Of a DNA stretch of 64,000 bases, positions 43,177 through 54,408 are shown piece after piece. The first letter of the stretch is position 1; every line of letters begins with the position of its first letter. The notes under the pieces were generated by a model. The model did no database searches. It was not told the origin of the DNA and saw nothing but the letters and a program-made list of their open reading frames with translations. A program made the position numbers and the translations under genes. This stretch comes from Oxytricha trifallax (lineage: Eukaryota; Ciliophora; Spirotrichea; Sporadotrichida; Oxytrichidae). The stretch spans positions 1-64,000 of the forward strand of contig ARYC01003694.1 in the NCBI GenBank assembly GCA_000711775.1, in the 5' to 3' direction.

Positions 43177-44484
43177 TCAAACAAATTTTATCTGTTTATC
43201 TTGATTGTATCTTTTGAACTTTGCTCTCTTTAATGGGTCAAGGATATTATCTAATGTTTATCGAGGATAGTTTGGAGCTCTCACTTACTTTATATGTTTC
43301 TAAGCCAAACCTATTGATTGCTTTTCATGTTTAGTACCAAAGTAAGACATACTTTCCATATCACTTTCTAATATTCTTGCAGCTACAACCTAAACATCCC
43401 ATTAGACAGAACCATTTGTCCACTTCTCACTTATTGGGAAGTATCCGGGAGTCCCAAGTACCTATGCTAAAGGAACGTTCTCTTATCTTAAAGCTCTATT
43501 GAAATCGATTACAACTACTTCTAATGGGCAAGGATTCAGCATTACATTTTCAGGCTTCAAATCTCTATGAACATACCCAAGTTCATGCAACTCCTTGACA
43601 TCCTTTATCATATCTAAAAGTATATCGTTTAAATCATCGGGGTATCGATTATGATAGACATAATCTCTCAAAATCATTTCAAATTTCTTGAGTCTTAGTG
43701 CGATAAAACCATAGCTTAATATAACACCATCTAACTTAAGCAAATTCTTGCAGTCTTTTCTTTAGGCCTCTCTCAGTACCATGTATTCATTAGCAAACTC
43801 GTTCTAATACTGTTGGTTCTTTAGGAGACAATTGAAGGGATACACCTTATATGCATACTCATCAATTAATATAAGCTTTGTTTTTGCAGGCACGTTTATA
43901 TTCAGGTAGTTTTGTATACAAGTGCTGAGATCAACTGCATTTAATGCAGGTATATTCATAGCCTTCGCTTAGAAGCATGCTAAAATTGTATTACCTATTG
44001 GTTGATTCATCGATTCATATCGCTTCTATCTCTTGAGTCTTTCTTGCTGCTCTCTTTGTGACTCAAGAGTATTAGATTTTCTTTTTGCTGGAACTAATTT
44101 TTAAATTTTTTTACACTGAATTAAAAATTCACTCAAATGATGCTTCTGCATATGCTTCTTTACTTTTACAGAGTGCGTATAAGACTTCATGCACGTTGTA
44201 CTTTAGTACTTTCCATCAACTTTATCATGCTTGAAATAGATCATGGCTTTGCCAGAGTGTACCTCTTTAAGTGTCTATTCAAGCTTTGCTCCGTAGAGAA
44301 AAGATTCTAGCAGTCTTCACATTAATATGTTTTTATCTTTTCAATTGGTTGCTGTTCTTTTTGCTCCTCAACATATTTAATTTATGTTTAAAGTCCTATC
44401 TCTGCTCTCCCCTTCTAGTTTTATACTTCTATTTTGAAGTGGCACTGCAACAACAATGGTTGATTCTTAGGCAATAGACATCAT
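43177..44484 (-). CDS. TBE-E 57-kDa zinc-finger/kinase protein (one frame break)
   Basis: ATG at 44482-44484 (tandem ATG ATG), TGA at 43177-43179, about 435 codons. The N-terminal part has a C2H2 finger (CEDCQNLFSTEQSLNRHLK) and a degenerate second finger; then comes a basic linker with KRKSNTLESQ; then a Ser/Thr-kinase-like C-terminal half with GYVHRDLKPENVMLN and VVVIDFNRALR. The catalytic HRD and Asp are kept, but DFG is replaced by DFN. The activation segment reads GTPGYFP. The frame slips near 44400 and once near the first finger, so this copy may be dead despite good kinase motifs. Divergent from the 22-kDa gene, with an intergenic gap of only 37 bp. Confidence 0.8.
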
Positions 44485-44521
44485 TTTATACTAAGTTTAA
44501 AACTATAAATTTTCTAAATTA

Positions 44522-45312
44522 ATGGAATCTATTAGTACTGCAATGAAGAGGGTTGAAGCTTAAGAAATGATCTCAAGATTTAGAAGCAAAAATTATCTCT
44601 ATCGATACTTCACTCAACATGGTAAACATGTAACATATACTTTATCATATAATATAATGGGATTATTCCTTCCAACGATGGAAGGTACCAAAATTTCATT
44701 CTTAAAAGCGATACTCTGTGATGAGAAGAAAGCCTTTAAAAACAATGAGATAAAGTTGATAGATATACCAAACTACCAAGAGATTTCAGTCACTAATCTC
44801 TACAAGGGTGCGATGATAGATGAAGAGTTGGTAGTTTATCTTCCTACCAAGAAACAACTCTCCAACAAGCCTCCAGAAAGGAGCTTCTTCTTTCGAGTTC
44901 TTGGCACTTTAAGATAAAGTTATCGCAGAGAAATCATTGAAGAAGCTCACAAGAAACGCTACTCTATTTCTCCTGAAGATTAAAAGAAGCAAGGCACACT
45001 AATAAGCGAGACCTGGCTCGCTGAGCTTAAGAAGCACCCATTCCTCTCTAGTAAGCTTTGATTCATAACTTTGTTGGGAAACCTGGAACTGGTATATTCC
45101 TAATGAAGGAGCATGCAAAGGTTCACAGAGAGAGAAAGTCATAAATTATTCATGAAATGAGCAAGAGACTTTATAAAGATGATTAAAAGCCATATGAAAT
45201 GAACATAGATGCAGGAGATGGCACAAAGAGAAGAAATATGGGCCTAAGCAATCCATAAGAAGAGGAGAAGAATGAGAAGCCAAACCCATTTATGAGCCAA
45301 TTTAATATGTGA
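44522..45312 (+). CDS. TBE-E '22-kDa' protein gene, three exons
   Basis: ATG 44522, TGA 45310-45312. The frame is open apart from the inferred introns at 44622-44657 (36 nt; acceptor decayed to AA) and 45051-45076 (26 nt; GTAAG donor, acceptor TG). Spliced length is about 242 codons. Exon 2 contains LFLPTMEGTKISFLKAILC and VYLPTKKQLSNKPPERSFFF. Exon 3 contains GTGIFLMKEH, MNIDAGDGTKRRNMG and the Glu/Lys-rich tail EEEKNEKPNPFMSQFNM. Without intron 2 removal the protein would end after about 178 residues. Convergent with the transposase. Function unknown. Confidence 0.8.
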
Positions 45313-45360
45313 ATATATTCATTCGTTTAAATCTAAAACTTATTTATAAACATTCATTCT

Positions 45361-46383
45361 TCACTCTCTCGCACACACTTTAGCTTTCTCATCACTGACT
45401 CTCTTACAGATGCTTTGAATTAAGTCTATTGTATCGATGAGCAAGTCATGCATAAGATGATATAGCAACAGCTTTTTGTAATAAATCTTGATTTAACTCC
45501 AGTAGAATTCAATTCCATTCAATTAAGGACTATAAGGAACGTTTTATACAGGAGTTATGTTTAGCTCTTCATAAGCTTTCTTAGACTCCTTAGTCTTATG
45601 AACTGAGAGGTTATCAACAAACAGGATGATCTCTTGGTTACTATACTTCTCGCTGAGCTTATGTAGGAACTCTATATACTACTCTCACTTAAAAGAGAGA
45701 GGGTGAAAAACATAACTCTCTAAACCTGAATCTTCACTTATACCAGCTAAAATTGCATGGGTGACTACCTTCACTTTTTAATCATAGACTTCTATATTAT
45801 CATACTTCTTATACCAAGACTTATTAATAAAGGTGTTGAAGGTAAACACAGCTTCATCAGCGTGCATGAACTTGATGTTTTTAGTAATAGCTCTCTGCAT
45901 TTAATCATATTTATATTCTAAATTATTACTATAAAATGGCACTTAAAATCAATTACTCTCTTCACTTTGTTGGCAGTCTTGAAAGTAATACTATTTCTTC
46001 TATAAATATTGGCTATAGTCTAAGGAGAGATACGCATGTCAGGAAACATGCGATGAAACATCACAGCTCGCTAGTCTAATGGAAAGTGTGCCCAATACTT
46101 CAAAGTCTTAGAATCGCAGAGGAAGTCAATATGAGCCTGAGAAAACTTTTATTTTCTTGCAGGATGCGTTCAACAACCTGAGTTATAATACTAAACAGCT
46201 AACAAGCAGTGATACCTAACTGTTGAGGCACTCTTATGTAGTAGCTTTGCTAAAGCTGCATAATTCAGTACATGTTTGGCTTAGTCTATATTTATACTCG
46301 TACCATACCTAATCTTAAGCAATAAATCTAAATACTTATAATCATAAATAGACCCTAAATTTACTAATTTCTATTTCTCATAT
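45361..46383 (-). pseudogene. TBE-E transposase, catalytic residues present, frameshifted
   Basis: Start region MRNRN near 46383; TGA at 45361-45363. Motifs MHADEAVF, LFVDNLSVHKTKE and NGIEFYW keep all three catalytic residues. One base is missing shortly after the start (compare with TBE-B) and another near 45949 (GATTTTAAGTGCCA), so the protein is not made in one piece. Otherwise it is closely similar to the TBE-G copy. Confidence 0.85.
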
Positions 46384-46492
46384 TGCAAATTGGCCAAATT
46401 TCTCTACAAACCACAACTATACCCTAAAAATCAAAGCACTTATAAACCTCACTAAGGTTTTTGGGGTTTTGACTGTCATCTTGAAAATTGTT

Positions 46493-47140
46493 AGCTATTA
46501 TATTTTTGGCTATGGGGAAGCATCCTCCCCAATAATGTATGATTTTCTTTTTGTAGTCTGATAGAGTTTTTGACGCTGAGTAATAATAGCTAATAAACAT
46601 GGACTGCGCGAGCAAAAGTTTTCGAGATATGGCCTCTTCAAAGACTTAAAATTATATAAAATCAAAATAAAATTGACAAAAATTTTCAGTTCTTCTTAAA
46701 AATTAAATTTTCATTAAATTAGCATTTCACATGTGAAATTTAGAAAAATTGAAAATATATATTAACTTATTTATAAATAACAATAATTAAACTTAGTTTT
46801 ATATTAAGTTTATTTTAATTTTGTAATAGCTTTTAATTATAATAGTTAAAATTATTTTTATTTATAAAATAAGATAATATTTTTGTTCAATTTTTCTAAA
46901 TCTCACATGTGAAATGCTAATTTAATGAAAATTTAATTTTTAAGAAAAATTGAAAATTTTTGTCAATTTTATTATGATTTTATATAATTTTTAGACTTTG
47001 AAGAGGCCATATCTCGAAAACTTTTGCTCGCGCAGTCCATGTTTATTAGCTATTATTACTCAGCGTCAAAAACTCTATCAGACTACAAAAAGAAAAGCAT
47101 ACATTATTGGGGAGGATGCTTCCCCATAGCCAAATTTTCT
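46493..47140. repeat. Palindrome next to TBE-E, about 240-bp arms
   Basis: Arms at about 46493-46750 and 46890-47140 are near-identical inverted copies (outer TTTGGCTATGGGGAAGCATC; inner TAGCATTTCACATGTGAAAT). The loop is about 140 bp, A/T-rich. The arms include GC-rich pieces such as GACTGCGCGAGCAAAAG. The open frame at 46424-46615 crosses from TBE-E into the arm and is not a gene. Ends differ from the other foldback families. Confidence 0.85.
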
Positions 47141-47243
47141 AATGTTTATTTTGTTCAGTTTTGTGCTTAAAATATTTTACATCTATTACTTTATTCTTCT
47201 ATTTTCCACAATATCATATTTGTTTGTTAAACAAATTTCATTA

Positions 47244-47860
47244 TGGAAAAGAGTAGGATACTTAACGATGGTTCCGTAGAGACTAATCCATTATACTCTC
47301 CCAAAAAAATTAGAAATTTTGCTAATCTAGTAATATTTAATTCTTAACAATATTTCTCAAGCACTGATATACTTGACTACTGATTATCTTGTTTAAAGTT
47401 ATGATTATTTTATAATAAGTTTAAAGATTTAATAATGTAAAATCCTTATGAATAAAATTTTTAAAGTTATTCCTTAAAGTATAGATAAGATATTTTAGTT
47501 GGACAATTGACAAAAAGCCATCTCTAATTGATTTTCAATTTCTCCACTAGTTGTTATCATATTACCATAGAATATTTTCAATACTGTTTGTAAAATGATA
47601 GATGACATAAATGGTTAATTGTACTTAGCAAAGAGTTGTTGTAATCATCTTAATAAATTTAATAATATAGAGATTCCAAAAATATATTATAAAATAACAA
47701 TTATATTTCCACATTAATTTTACAAATAACACTCAAAAGTAAAACGGGCATTTCTGGAAAAGACATTACATGAAACGCTTTCATATATTAGTTGATATAA
47801 AAAGATCTTTCTTTGATATTTCATAATTTATTAAATTTTTTGTGGGCATTTGTTGACAAC
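47244..47860 (+). CDS. Unrecognised + strand gene segments starting with ATG
   Basis: ATG 47244 opens MEKSRILNDGSVETNPLYSP and stays open to about 47390 (SSTDILDY then TGA). Further islands: 47490-47585 (PSLIDFQFLHQLLSYYHRIF), 47565-47690 (KMIDDINGQLYLAKSCCNHL) and 47735-47855 (NGHFWKRHYMKRFHILVDIK, FVGIC then TGA). Probably MDSs of one gene separated by short A/T spacers; pointers not resolved. A second frame is open over the start region (CLFCSVLCLKYF), so the start is uncertain. Confidence 0.45.
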
Positions 47861-47965
47861 ACCCAAAAATAAGTATATGAAATTCACAAAAACTCATTTA
47901 AAATTCTTCAATTAATTTAAATGATTAATAAAATATTTTAATTTAAAGAATTTTTTGAAATTTTA

Positions 47966-48386
47966 GTATTGTAGAAATACATTTGAATTTGGAAAATTAA
48001 TTATAATTAAAATAAATATAAATCAAAATCGTGGCAGTTAAAGTTGGCCAATTTAAACGATCTTGGGCTCATTCGATAGAGAATTCAAAATTAGCTGGAC
48101 TTTATTATTGGCGGTACTATTTTATCGCATCCCTGGAAAGAGATAAATTCACTTTAATTAAATGCATCTAAATTCATTAAATTATACCCTCACATTAAAG
48201 TCAAGTTATCTCTTTCCAGGGATGCGATAAAATAGTACCGCCAATAATAAAGTCCAGCTAATTTTGAATTCTCTATCGAATGAGCCCAAGATCGTTTAAA
48301 TTGGCCAACTTTAACTGCCACGATTTTGATTTATATTTATTTTAATTATAATTAATTTTCCAAATTCAAATGTATTTCTACAATAT
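47966..48386. repeat. Foldback element, TTGTAGGAAT family, well preserved
   Basis: A 421-bp palindrome: ends AGTATTGTAGAAATACATTT and its complement. Arms repeat CGTGGCAGTTAAAGTTGGCC, GATCTTGGGCTCATTCGATA, AATTCAAAATTAGCTGGACT and GGCGGTACTATTTTATCGCA almost without change. The small centre is A/T-rich. Probably a recent insertion. Confidence 0.85.
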
Positions 48387-48837
48387 TAATTTATCATAAT
48401 TTCATTGAGTAAACTAAAAAGAAATTGGCTTTTAAGTTTAATTTATAATAATTTAAAGATAATTATATTAAAGAAATTATTTTTATTATACTATTTCGAT
48501 TAGTAAATCATTGAAATCAATAAAATATTTTTATTTTTTTTTATCTTTTTTTTTAATTAGAAAAATGAAAGTTATTAAAGAATAATAAAGACGAAGTTTA
48601 TTTCCTATATTATATATCACTATTATTTATTAGATTAAAAATGAAATAAAACGATAATAAAGAGTGGAATTTAAAATAAAACTAAATCCATAATTTAATC
48701 TGCTTCAAAATTTTCGGGTTAAAATACTTAGCTTCTAAGGTCAAATATAATATTAGGTAAAATAGTTTAAATTAAAATATTGCACCTTTCAAATCCTTAT
48801 CAATAGCAAGAAAATAATAATTTGTTTCTGAAAGATA

Positions 48838-49125
48838 GATTTTCATGGGCAAAATTTCTAAAATGTCCTCATTAAATATTACAGAGGTCTCGGAGACATA
48901 ATTTAAAGGATTAGATAGCTAATCATCATTAAACCTATACTTTTTTATCTCAAATTAGCTTTCATTAATAATATCAACAAATAAATTTGAAATTAAAGAA
49001 TTATTTTAAATTATTTAATAAAAATTTCATTTTCTTATTAGATAATGAAAAAACCAAATAAATTAGTCTCAATATCATCAATAAATCTTACCACTGTTAT
49101 AATTGTTTAAATTTAAGAAGAGGGT
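48838..49125 (+). CDS. Weak coding islands
   Basis: + strand stretches 48838-49000 (samples MGKISKMSSLNITEVSETQF, KGLDSQSSLNLYFF) and 49045-49125 (KPNKLVSISSINLTTVIIV). Somewhat gene-like; product unknown. The frame 48566-48830 just upstream is also open but has A/T filler composition and is not claimed. Confidence 0.3.
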
Positions 49126-49435
49126 AATTAAGTAAGCCTGCTTTTTATTTAATTAAAATAAATATTTCAAAAGTTATTAAGAATCTTTTTTGAAGGTCAG
49201 AAATTTTAGGGAGATTAATTAGATAAGCTGTTATTTCACTATTAATAAATAATCTAAAAGTTATAAACTCATAAAAAATAAAATAAAAAAATTATAGACT
49301 GTTCAATCCATATATTTTCTTGACTCTTATTTAGTGCTTCATAGATTTATTTTAGTTGTTGCTATTTTCTTAAAGGTTGAAGAGCATATAATTTTCTTAC
49401 AACAAATACACCTTTTAGTCTCTTTATCTTAAATA

Positions 49436-49625
49436 ATGGAAATCAACTCAAGCCTATTCTCGATTACACATCTATAGCAAGGCTGCTCCCTTATCTCTAT
49501 CAACAGTTAGGTCCACTATCTAAAAGCATTGATTTTACAGAAACCTCAACTTAACTCTAAGCCTCAGAGACATTTAAAACTTTAGTAGAATCGTATTCAC
49601 TAACATATTAATTGTTAGATTAATA
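49436..49625 (+). pseudogene. TBE transposase, N-terminal scrap
   Basis: Matches the start region of the TBE-G transposase (60440-60620): the stretch AACTCAAGCCTATTCTCGAT and TCTATAGCAAGGCTGCTCC, and the later AAAACTTTAGTAGAATCGTA. No terminal repeat or other TBE gene next to it. Confidence 0.7.
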
Positions 49626-49729
49626 AAAACATATCTAATTTCCCCTTCGCTAAAATTGCTGTGATATTAATTGAAAGTTAATCTTTCATAAAATATTTTC
49701 ATAATTAATTAATAACATATGTTCTAACC

Positions 49730-50264
49730 CAGGTACCCCTCCCAACCCTAAACCAAAAAACCCTCTTATTCCTCACCAATCTAATAAGTACTTTTTTAAA
49801 TGCATTTTTTACCCCATAAAGTGAATATAAATTAATCACGACACTCCTGGTTAGTTATTTCTTGAATTCAATATATCTGATGATTTTCTTTTTGGACAAG
49901 ATCTTATAAGAAAAGAACTTATATTTAAATTTAAAATGAGTTTCTTTTAACATAATATTAGCTATTATGCATAATTTTTATTTTTAGAAATTTAAATATC
50001 TGAAATCAATTTTAATCCAAATAAAGTCAATTGACTTTATTTTAATACTCATATATTTTTCAATTATTACATAATAAAAAAATAGTCAAAACAATTATAT
50101 GATTTTCATTCCAAATTAAGAGGAATGGGATTCATTTAAGATTTTTAATTTTAAAGATATTAATTATTCATAATAGCCAGTATTATGTTAAAATTAATAC
50201 ATTTAAAATTTAATTTATAGAATACTGTAAGGGTGGGGAAAAAGGTTTGGGATGGGGTATCTTA
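49730..50264. mobile_element. C-rich inverted-repeat transposon, copy 4 (degenerate)
   Basis: The left end TGTTCTAACCCAGGTACCCC and the right-side GGGATGGGGTATCTTATTTATAACA form degenerate inverted termini; the next block CCTCCCAACCCTAAACC mirrors GGTTTGGGATGGGG. Inner inverted pieces occur at about 49925-49975 and 50155-50215 (ATAATATTAGCTATTATGCA). The duplication is unclear. Short interior. Confidence 0.6.
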
Positions 50265-50524
50265 TTTATAACACATATTTATTATTTAAAAAAATAAATA
50301 TAAATACTGATTTCTCACAAGGTTCCAACAAAATTCTTTATTTATCTTAAGAATTTGTTTAAGACTATCATCGTTCCCAATATTTTATGCTTTTAGTTGA
50401 GAATGAATTTTGCCTTTTAGCCATTAAAATATAAATATTTTTGCCTTATTTCTTTCTTTCAACAAAATAAATCTTAATATTTTAGGAATTAAATGAATTG
50501 TTACAATAAATATTATATAATAAT

Positions 50525-50820
50525 TAATAAATAAAATTCACGGCAGTTAGCTTTATCTAAACCAAAGCAATATGGTACTTTTTCGATTGAAAATTTTATA
50601 TTAAATGGAATTTTCTAATGGAGATATAATTTATTCGCATTTTTCGAGAGATATTAATAAATTTAAGTATATAGAGTTCAACTAAAAAACCCCAAAATTA
50701 TATCGCTGAGAGATGCGAATAAGTTATATCACCAATAGTGAAATCCATCTAATTTTAAATTTTCTATCGAAAAAGTACCATATTGCCTAAGTTTTGATAA
50801 AGCTAACTACCGCGAATTTA
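50525..50820. repeat. Foldback element, TTGTAGGAAT family, diverged
   Basis: Arms share ACGGCAGTTAGCTTTATCTA, CAATATGGTACTTTTTCGAT and TCGCATTTTTCGAGAGATA with complements to 50815 (AAAGCTAACTACCGCG). The family ends are not visible. TBE-F begins just after it. Confidence 0.7.
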
Positions 50821-50995
50821 ATTAATGCAAAGCAGGTTAAACGCACCTTTCCCCTAATCAAAACTCCAAACCCTTTTAGTTTTTTGATTGAGTTTTTGAT
50901 TGATAAAAGGCTGCATTAACGCATACATTATTAGAGTATCAATAGGGTTTGTGTATTGGGTTTAATAGTTAAATATTAGTAATTTAAGTTAGTAT

Positions 50996-51975
50996 TTGCG
51001 AGATTTTAGGTGAGTTTATGACAGTGAGTATCTAGAATTATTATTTAAGTTGCTTTTTGGATGCGATGATTAAAGTGATCAACTCAAACTTATTTTCTAT
51101 TACACATTTATAGCAAGACCGCTCCATAAATCTCCAACTACTATTCACAGTCTATTATCATTGAATTTTAAACAGACAGCACCTTAAAAATTATTAGCCT
51201 AAGATAACCTTTAAATTTTAGCAATATCATATCTATTATCTTATTAATGAGACTTTTAATACTGGGCTAATTTCTCTCTAGTCTAGAGAGCTGAACTTCA
51301 CATATCTGCTTAATATTTAGTGAATATTGATAAAAAGAATGGAATATCTTATAATACAGTTAAACCCATTTAGAGAGTGATTGACTTTACTGTTCTATTT
51401 TATAATTCTAATATAAATTATATATTTTAATAAATGTAGAGATGTTAAGAGCATAATAAAAAATTCATGCACGTTGATGAGACAGTATTAACGTTTAATA
51501 CCTTCTTAACAAGGTCTTTGTATAAGAAATATAGCAACATTGAAATATATGATTAAAAGGTTATGATTTAAACTCATGATTTACTTGGTGGATTAGGCGA
51601 AGATAATGGCTTTGAGACTTATGTTATTCACCCTCGTTCTATAAAGACTGAGTAATACATAAAGTTCCTGTAAAAGCTCAGAGATGAGTACGCCGACTAG
51701 AAGATTATTTTCTTTGTAGATATCTAATCGGTCCATAAAACTAAAGACTCAAGGAAGGATATGAAAGATAAAACATAACACCTTTATTTAATATCAGTTC
51801 AATGAATTCAATTATATTGGGTGTTATTGAAAGGCCACTAAAAAAATATCTAATCTATCACTTCATGCACGACTTGAAGATAGATACATAAGATTTTATT
51901 AAGAATGCTATTAAGAGATTCAACGCTAAAGCTAAAGTATGCGCAAGAGAAGGGAGATTTCGTGTGTATAAATGA
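50996..51975 (+). pseudogene. TBE-F transposase, start and catalytic Glu lost
   Basis: Aligned with TBE-G. The start is TTG at 50996 where TBE-G has ATG. HVDETVLT and FFVDIQSVHKT keep the two Asp positions. A deletion of about 14 bases removes the NVPYSP segment near 51795, and the Glu codon is CAA (Gln) at 51809-51811. The C-terminus ends at TGA 51973-51975, which helps define the normal end of the family (REGRFRVYK). Not active. Confidence 0.8.
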
Positions 51976-52002
51976 GTTTAAGATTTAAACGAATGAATAA
52001 AT

Positions 52003-52787
52003 TCACATATTAAATTAGCCCCTTGAGTGATTTGGATTCTCTTTCTTTTCCTCCTTTTATGACTTGTTTGGGCCTATGTTTCTTCTCTTCGTGCCAGCTC
52101 CTGCATTTGTGTTCATCTCAAATTGTTTTTATAAATTTTTGAAGAGCCTTTTACTCGACTCATGATTAACTTTAGACTTTCTCTCTGTTTAATTTGCCGC
52201 CCTCTTTCATCAATAAATAGAAATATTTTCTTTTTTTTTATAAAGTTAGAAGGGTAAGCTTACTTGAGATGGATGGATGGTTCTGCAGTTCTGGCAACCA
52301 GGAGTCACTAATTTTAAAATCTTGCTTCTTTTTTCTTCAGGAGAAATGCTATATCGTTACTTTGTGAGGTTCTTAAATAATTTCATTTAAGTACTCAAGT
52401 TTCAGAGTTCCAAGAACACTAAAGAAGAAGTTTTTCTGGAAACTTATTTGAGAACTGTAGCTTTGATTGAGGTAGAAAGCTATATCCTGATCATTTATAG
52501 CTTCGTCATATATGTTTGTCACTGATATTTCAGGTTATTTAGGAATTTCAATTATCTTAATTTCATTAGACTTAAAAGCTTTTCTCCACTTCATTCAGTA
52601 AGGGTTTTAAGAATGAGATTTTAGTTCCCTGCTAAGTAGAAAAAAAGAACAATTCAACTATGTATATAATCTCAGTTAAGAACTTCCCTTGCTTTATAAA
52701 ATATCTGTATAGGTCCTCACTCTTTTGAAATTTTCCTATTAAATCTAGAGATTAAATTCTCTTCATAGCTTCATTCTTAGACTCCAT
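52003..52787 (-). pseudogene. TBE-F '22-kDa' gene, decayed
   Basis: ATG 52785-52787 and TGA 52003-52005 (the conserved ATG-TGA end). Exon 3 keeps MNTNAGAGTKRRNIG and a Glu/Lys tail. At intron 1 the donor is GG and the acceptor CATAG; the unspliced form contains a TGA. At intron 2 the GTAAG donor and CTAAC remain, but the acceptor is TATAA. Several frame breaks in exon 2. Confidence 0.7.
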
Positions 52788-53159
52788 CTACATAAACGAA
52801 TCAATTTTCTCATCAAGTCACCAAATTAACGTAATAGAAATTAGAGGCCTTTAGGAATTTGTTAATAAAAACTTCCAATTACACAATTTACCTTAAATTT
52901 CTAAGCTTACAGAGAGATATGGCATAGTTATATACTCTATAAAAGTGAACTTAATATTATGCAGAAAAATAAGTCCCCTGTAGTATAAATGAAATAGTAA
53001 AAGCTAAAACAAATTTAGGCTTCAAAAGATATGCAAATAAAATTGCATCATTCGAATTCTTAACTTGCAGCCTACCCAGCCATAAATAAAAAAGAAAAAT
53101 CAAATTTCATAACGAATAATATGATATGGGAAGATATTTATTGCCTACTTATAAACACA

Positions 53160-53350
53160 TTAATCTTCATTCTAGTAAAATATTTAGTTTTATCATTCTT
53201 AATTCTTTAAACAGCAGTTTAGAGAAATCTACTGGATATCATCTAGTTATTTAGCAGAAGTCTCTTTCGTAGGCTTCTAAATATACCCAATAGAGCTTAA
53301 TTCCATAGATTTAAGGAAAATTATAAACAAACAGTATATTTTCCTAGAAA
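53160..53350 (-). pseudogene. TBE transposase, C-terminal scrap
   Basis: Matches 45460-45560 of TBE-E in reverse orientation (AATATACCCAATAGAGCTTAATTCC versus the Glu-containing region). Too decayed to code. Confidence 0.5.
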
Positions 53351-53559
53351 ATTTTAAATATGTTGAATACTCATTATAACTTTTAAAATAATTTAAAATA
53401 TAATTTACCAAATGAACTATAAATAATGTTTGAAGAAATTATAAAAATACATCAAATAAAAAATTAATGTTATCAAAATTAATATTAAAATATTTTCTTT
53501 GCAAAAGAAAATACTTTTTTTTATTTAGTATATTAAATAAATAATAAATTTATTAAGTC

Positions 53560-53990
53560 TCACTATCTATTAGCATTGCAATTAATAAGATAAATACTTA
53601 ATTCTAATTTTTAGATGCCTTTAAAATTTTGGCAATTTCCTATCACTATCATTTAAATGAATAAACTTTCATTTATTCTGCATATATCTCTCTTAGCCTA
53701 GAGAACTGTTATTTTTCATAGAAAGTTTCCTTAGCTTAATATCCACAAAAAGAATTTTTAAAAATTCATACTATATTTTACGCGAAAATGGATCGAATTA
53801 AAAGATAGATTGACTTTACTGTTCTTATTTAAAAGACGAATACATATTATATATTCGATTAAATTCAGATATAAGCATAATTTAAAATTTATTAACATAT
53901 TTGTATAAGAAGAACAGCAATAATGGAAAATATTATAAAAAACACTTTGATTTAAAGTCATAATTATTTTTAATTTATATCTATTTTTCA
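53560..53990 (+). pseudogene. TBE transposase, N-terminal scrap
   Basis: Matches 60510-60860 of TBE-G: CTCACTATCTATTAGCATTG, TTAGCCTAGAGAACTG, CTTAGCTTAATATCCACAAA, and AGATTGACTTTACTGTTC. The minus-strand frame 53758-53991 is its shadow. Confidence 0.65.
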
Positions 53991-54300
53991 TTTAAAATGA
54001 ATAATTTTAAGATGTAATTAGATAAAATTTTAAATTTATTTTTATACAGTATTTTATCATTGAATTTTAATAATTAATTTAGAACAGGAATATTTTGTAT
54101 AGGGTTATAATTGATGCTTAAATCCTAATTCATAATTATCACTATAGATTTATTGATGCTTCATCTATCTTAGCTAATAGTAGCATGATTAAATACCTTT
54201 AAATCATATTAAATTATTTTAATAAAATTTTTAATTATATTCATTAAAATTGATTTTTTTGAATTTTTTGTTTTAGTAAGAATATTACTTGAATGGAGTT
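53991..54300. other. AT-rich stretch, nothing recognised
   Basis: A/T-rich DNA between a transposase scrap and the LINE 3' flank; no feature seen. Confidence 0.4.
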
Positions 54301-54408
54301 TACAGGCCTGTGTTAAGATAGATAGATAGATAGATAATAACTTAAGGTAAAATAATTTAATCAGTTGCCTTTTTTAAAATTGCGTGAATTATCTACTAGA
54401 AATGTAAT

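Larger units (their letters stand above)
43038..46471. mobile_element. TBE-E, complete TBE transposon with ACT target duplication
   Basis: 3434 bp. Left end CAAAACCCCAAAACCCCTTA, right end GGTTTTTGGGGTTTTG, flanked by ACT at 43035-43037 and 46472-46474 (TBE targets are ANT). Subterminal sequences match (GTGAGGTTTATAAGTGCTTT / AAAGCACTTATAAACCTCAC). Gene order is the same as TBE-B: 57-kDa minus, 22-kDa plus, transposase minus. The best-defined element boundaries in the window. Confidence 0.95.
50859..52800. mobile_element. TBE-F, partial and decayed TBE (inverted relative to TBE-B/E)
   Basis: Left end CAAAACTCCAAACCCTTTTA at 50859, flanked by AAT. Its subterminal sequence (GATTGAGTTTTTGATTGAT) is shared with TBE-G but differs from TBE-B/E, indicating a second TBE subfamily. 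Transposase (plus) and 22-kDa gene (minus) follow. The 57-kDa gene and right end are not found, although transposase scraps lie at 53160-53350 and 53560-53990. Confidence 0.8.

Noticed and set aside
46424..46615. 63-codon minus-strand frame
   Set aside because: It runs from the terminal repeat of TBE-E into a palindrome arm; no reason to think it is expressed.
48566..48830. About 90-codon + strand frame without TGA
   Set aside because: In DNA this A/T-rich TGA is rare, and the residue composition (Ile, Asn, Lys, Gln, Tyr) is what random A/T sequence gives.
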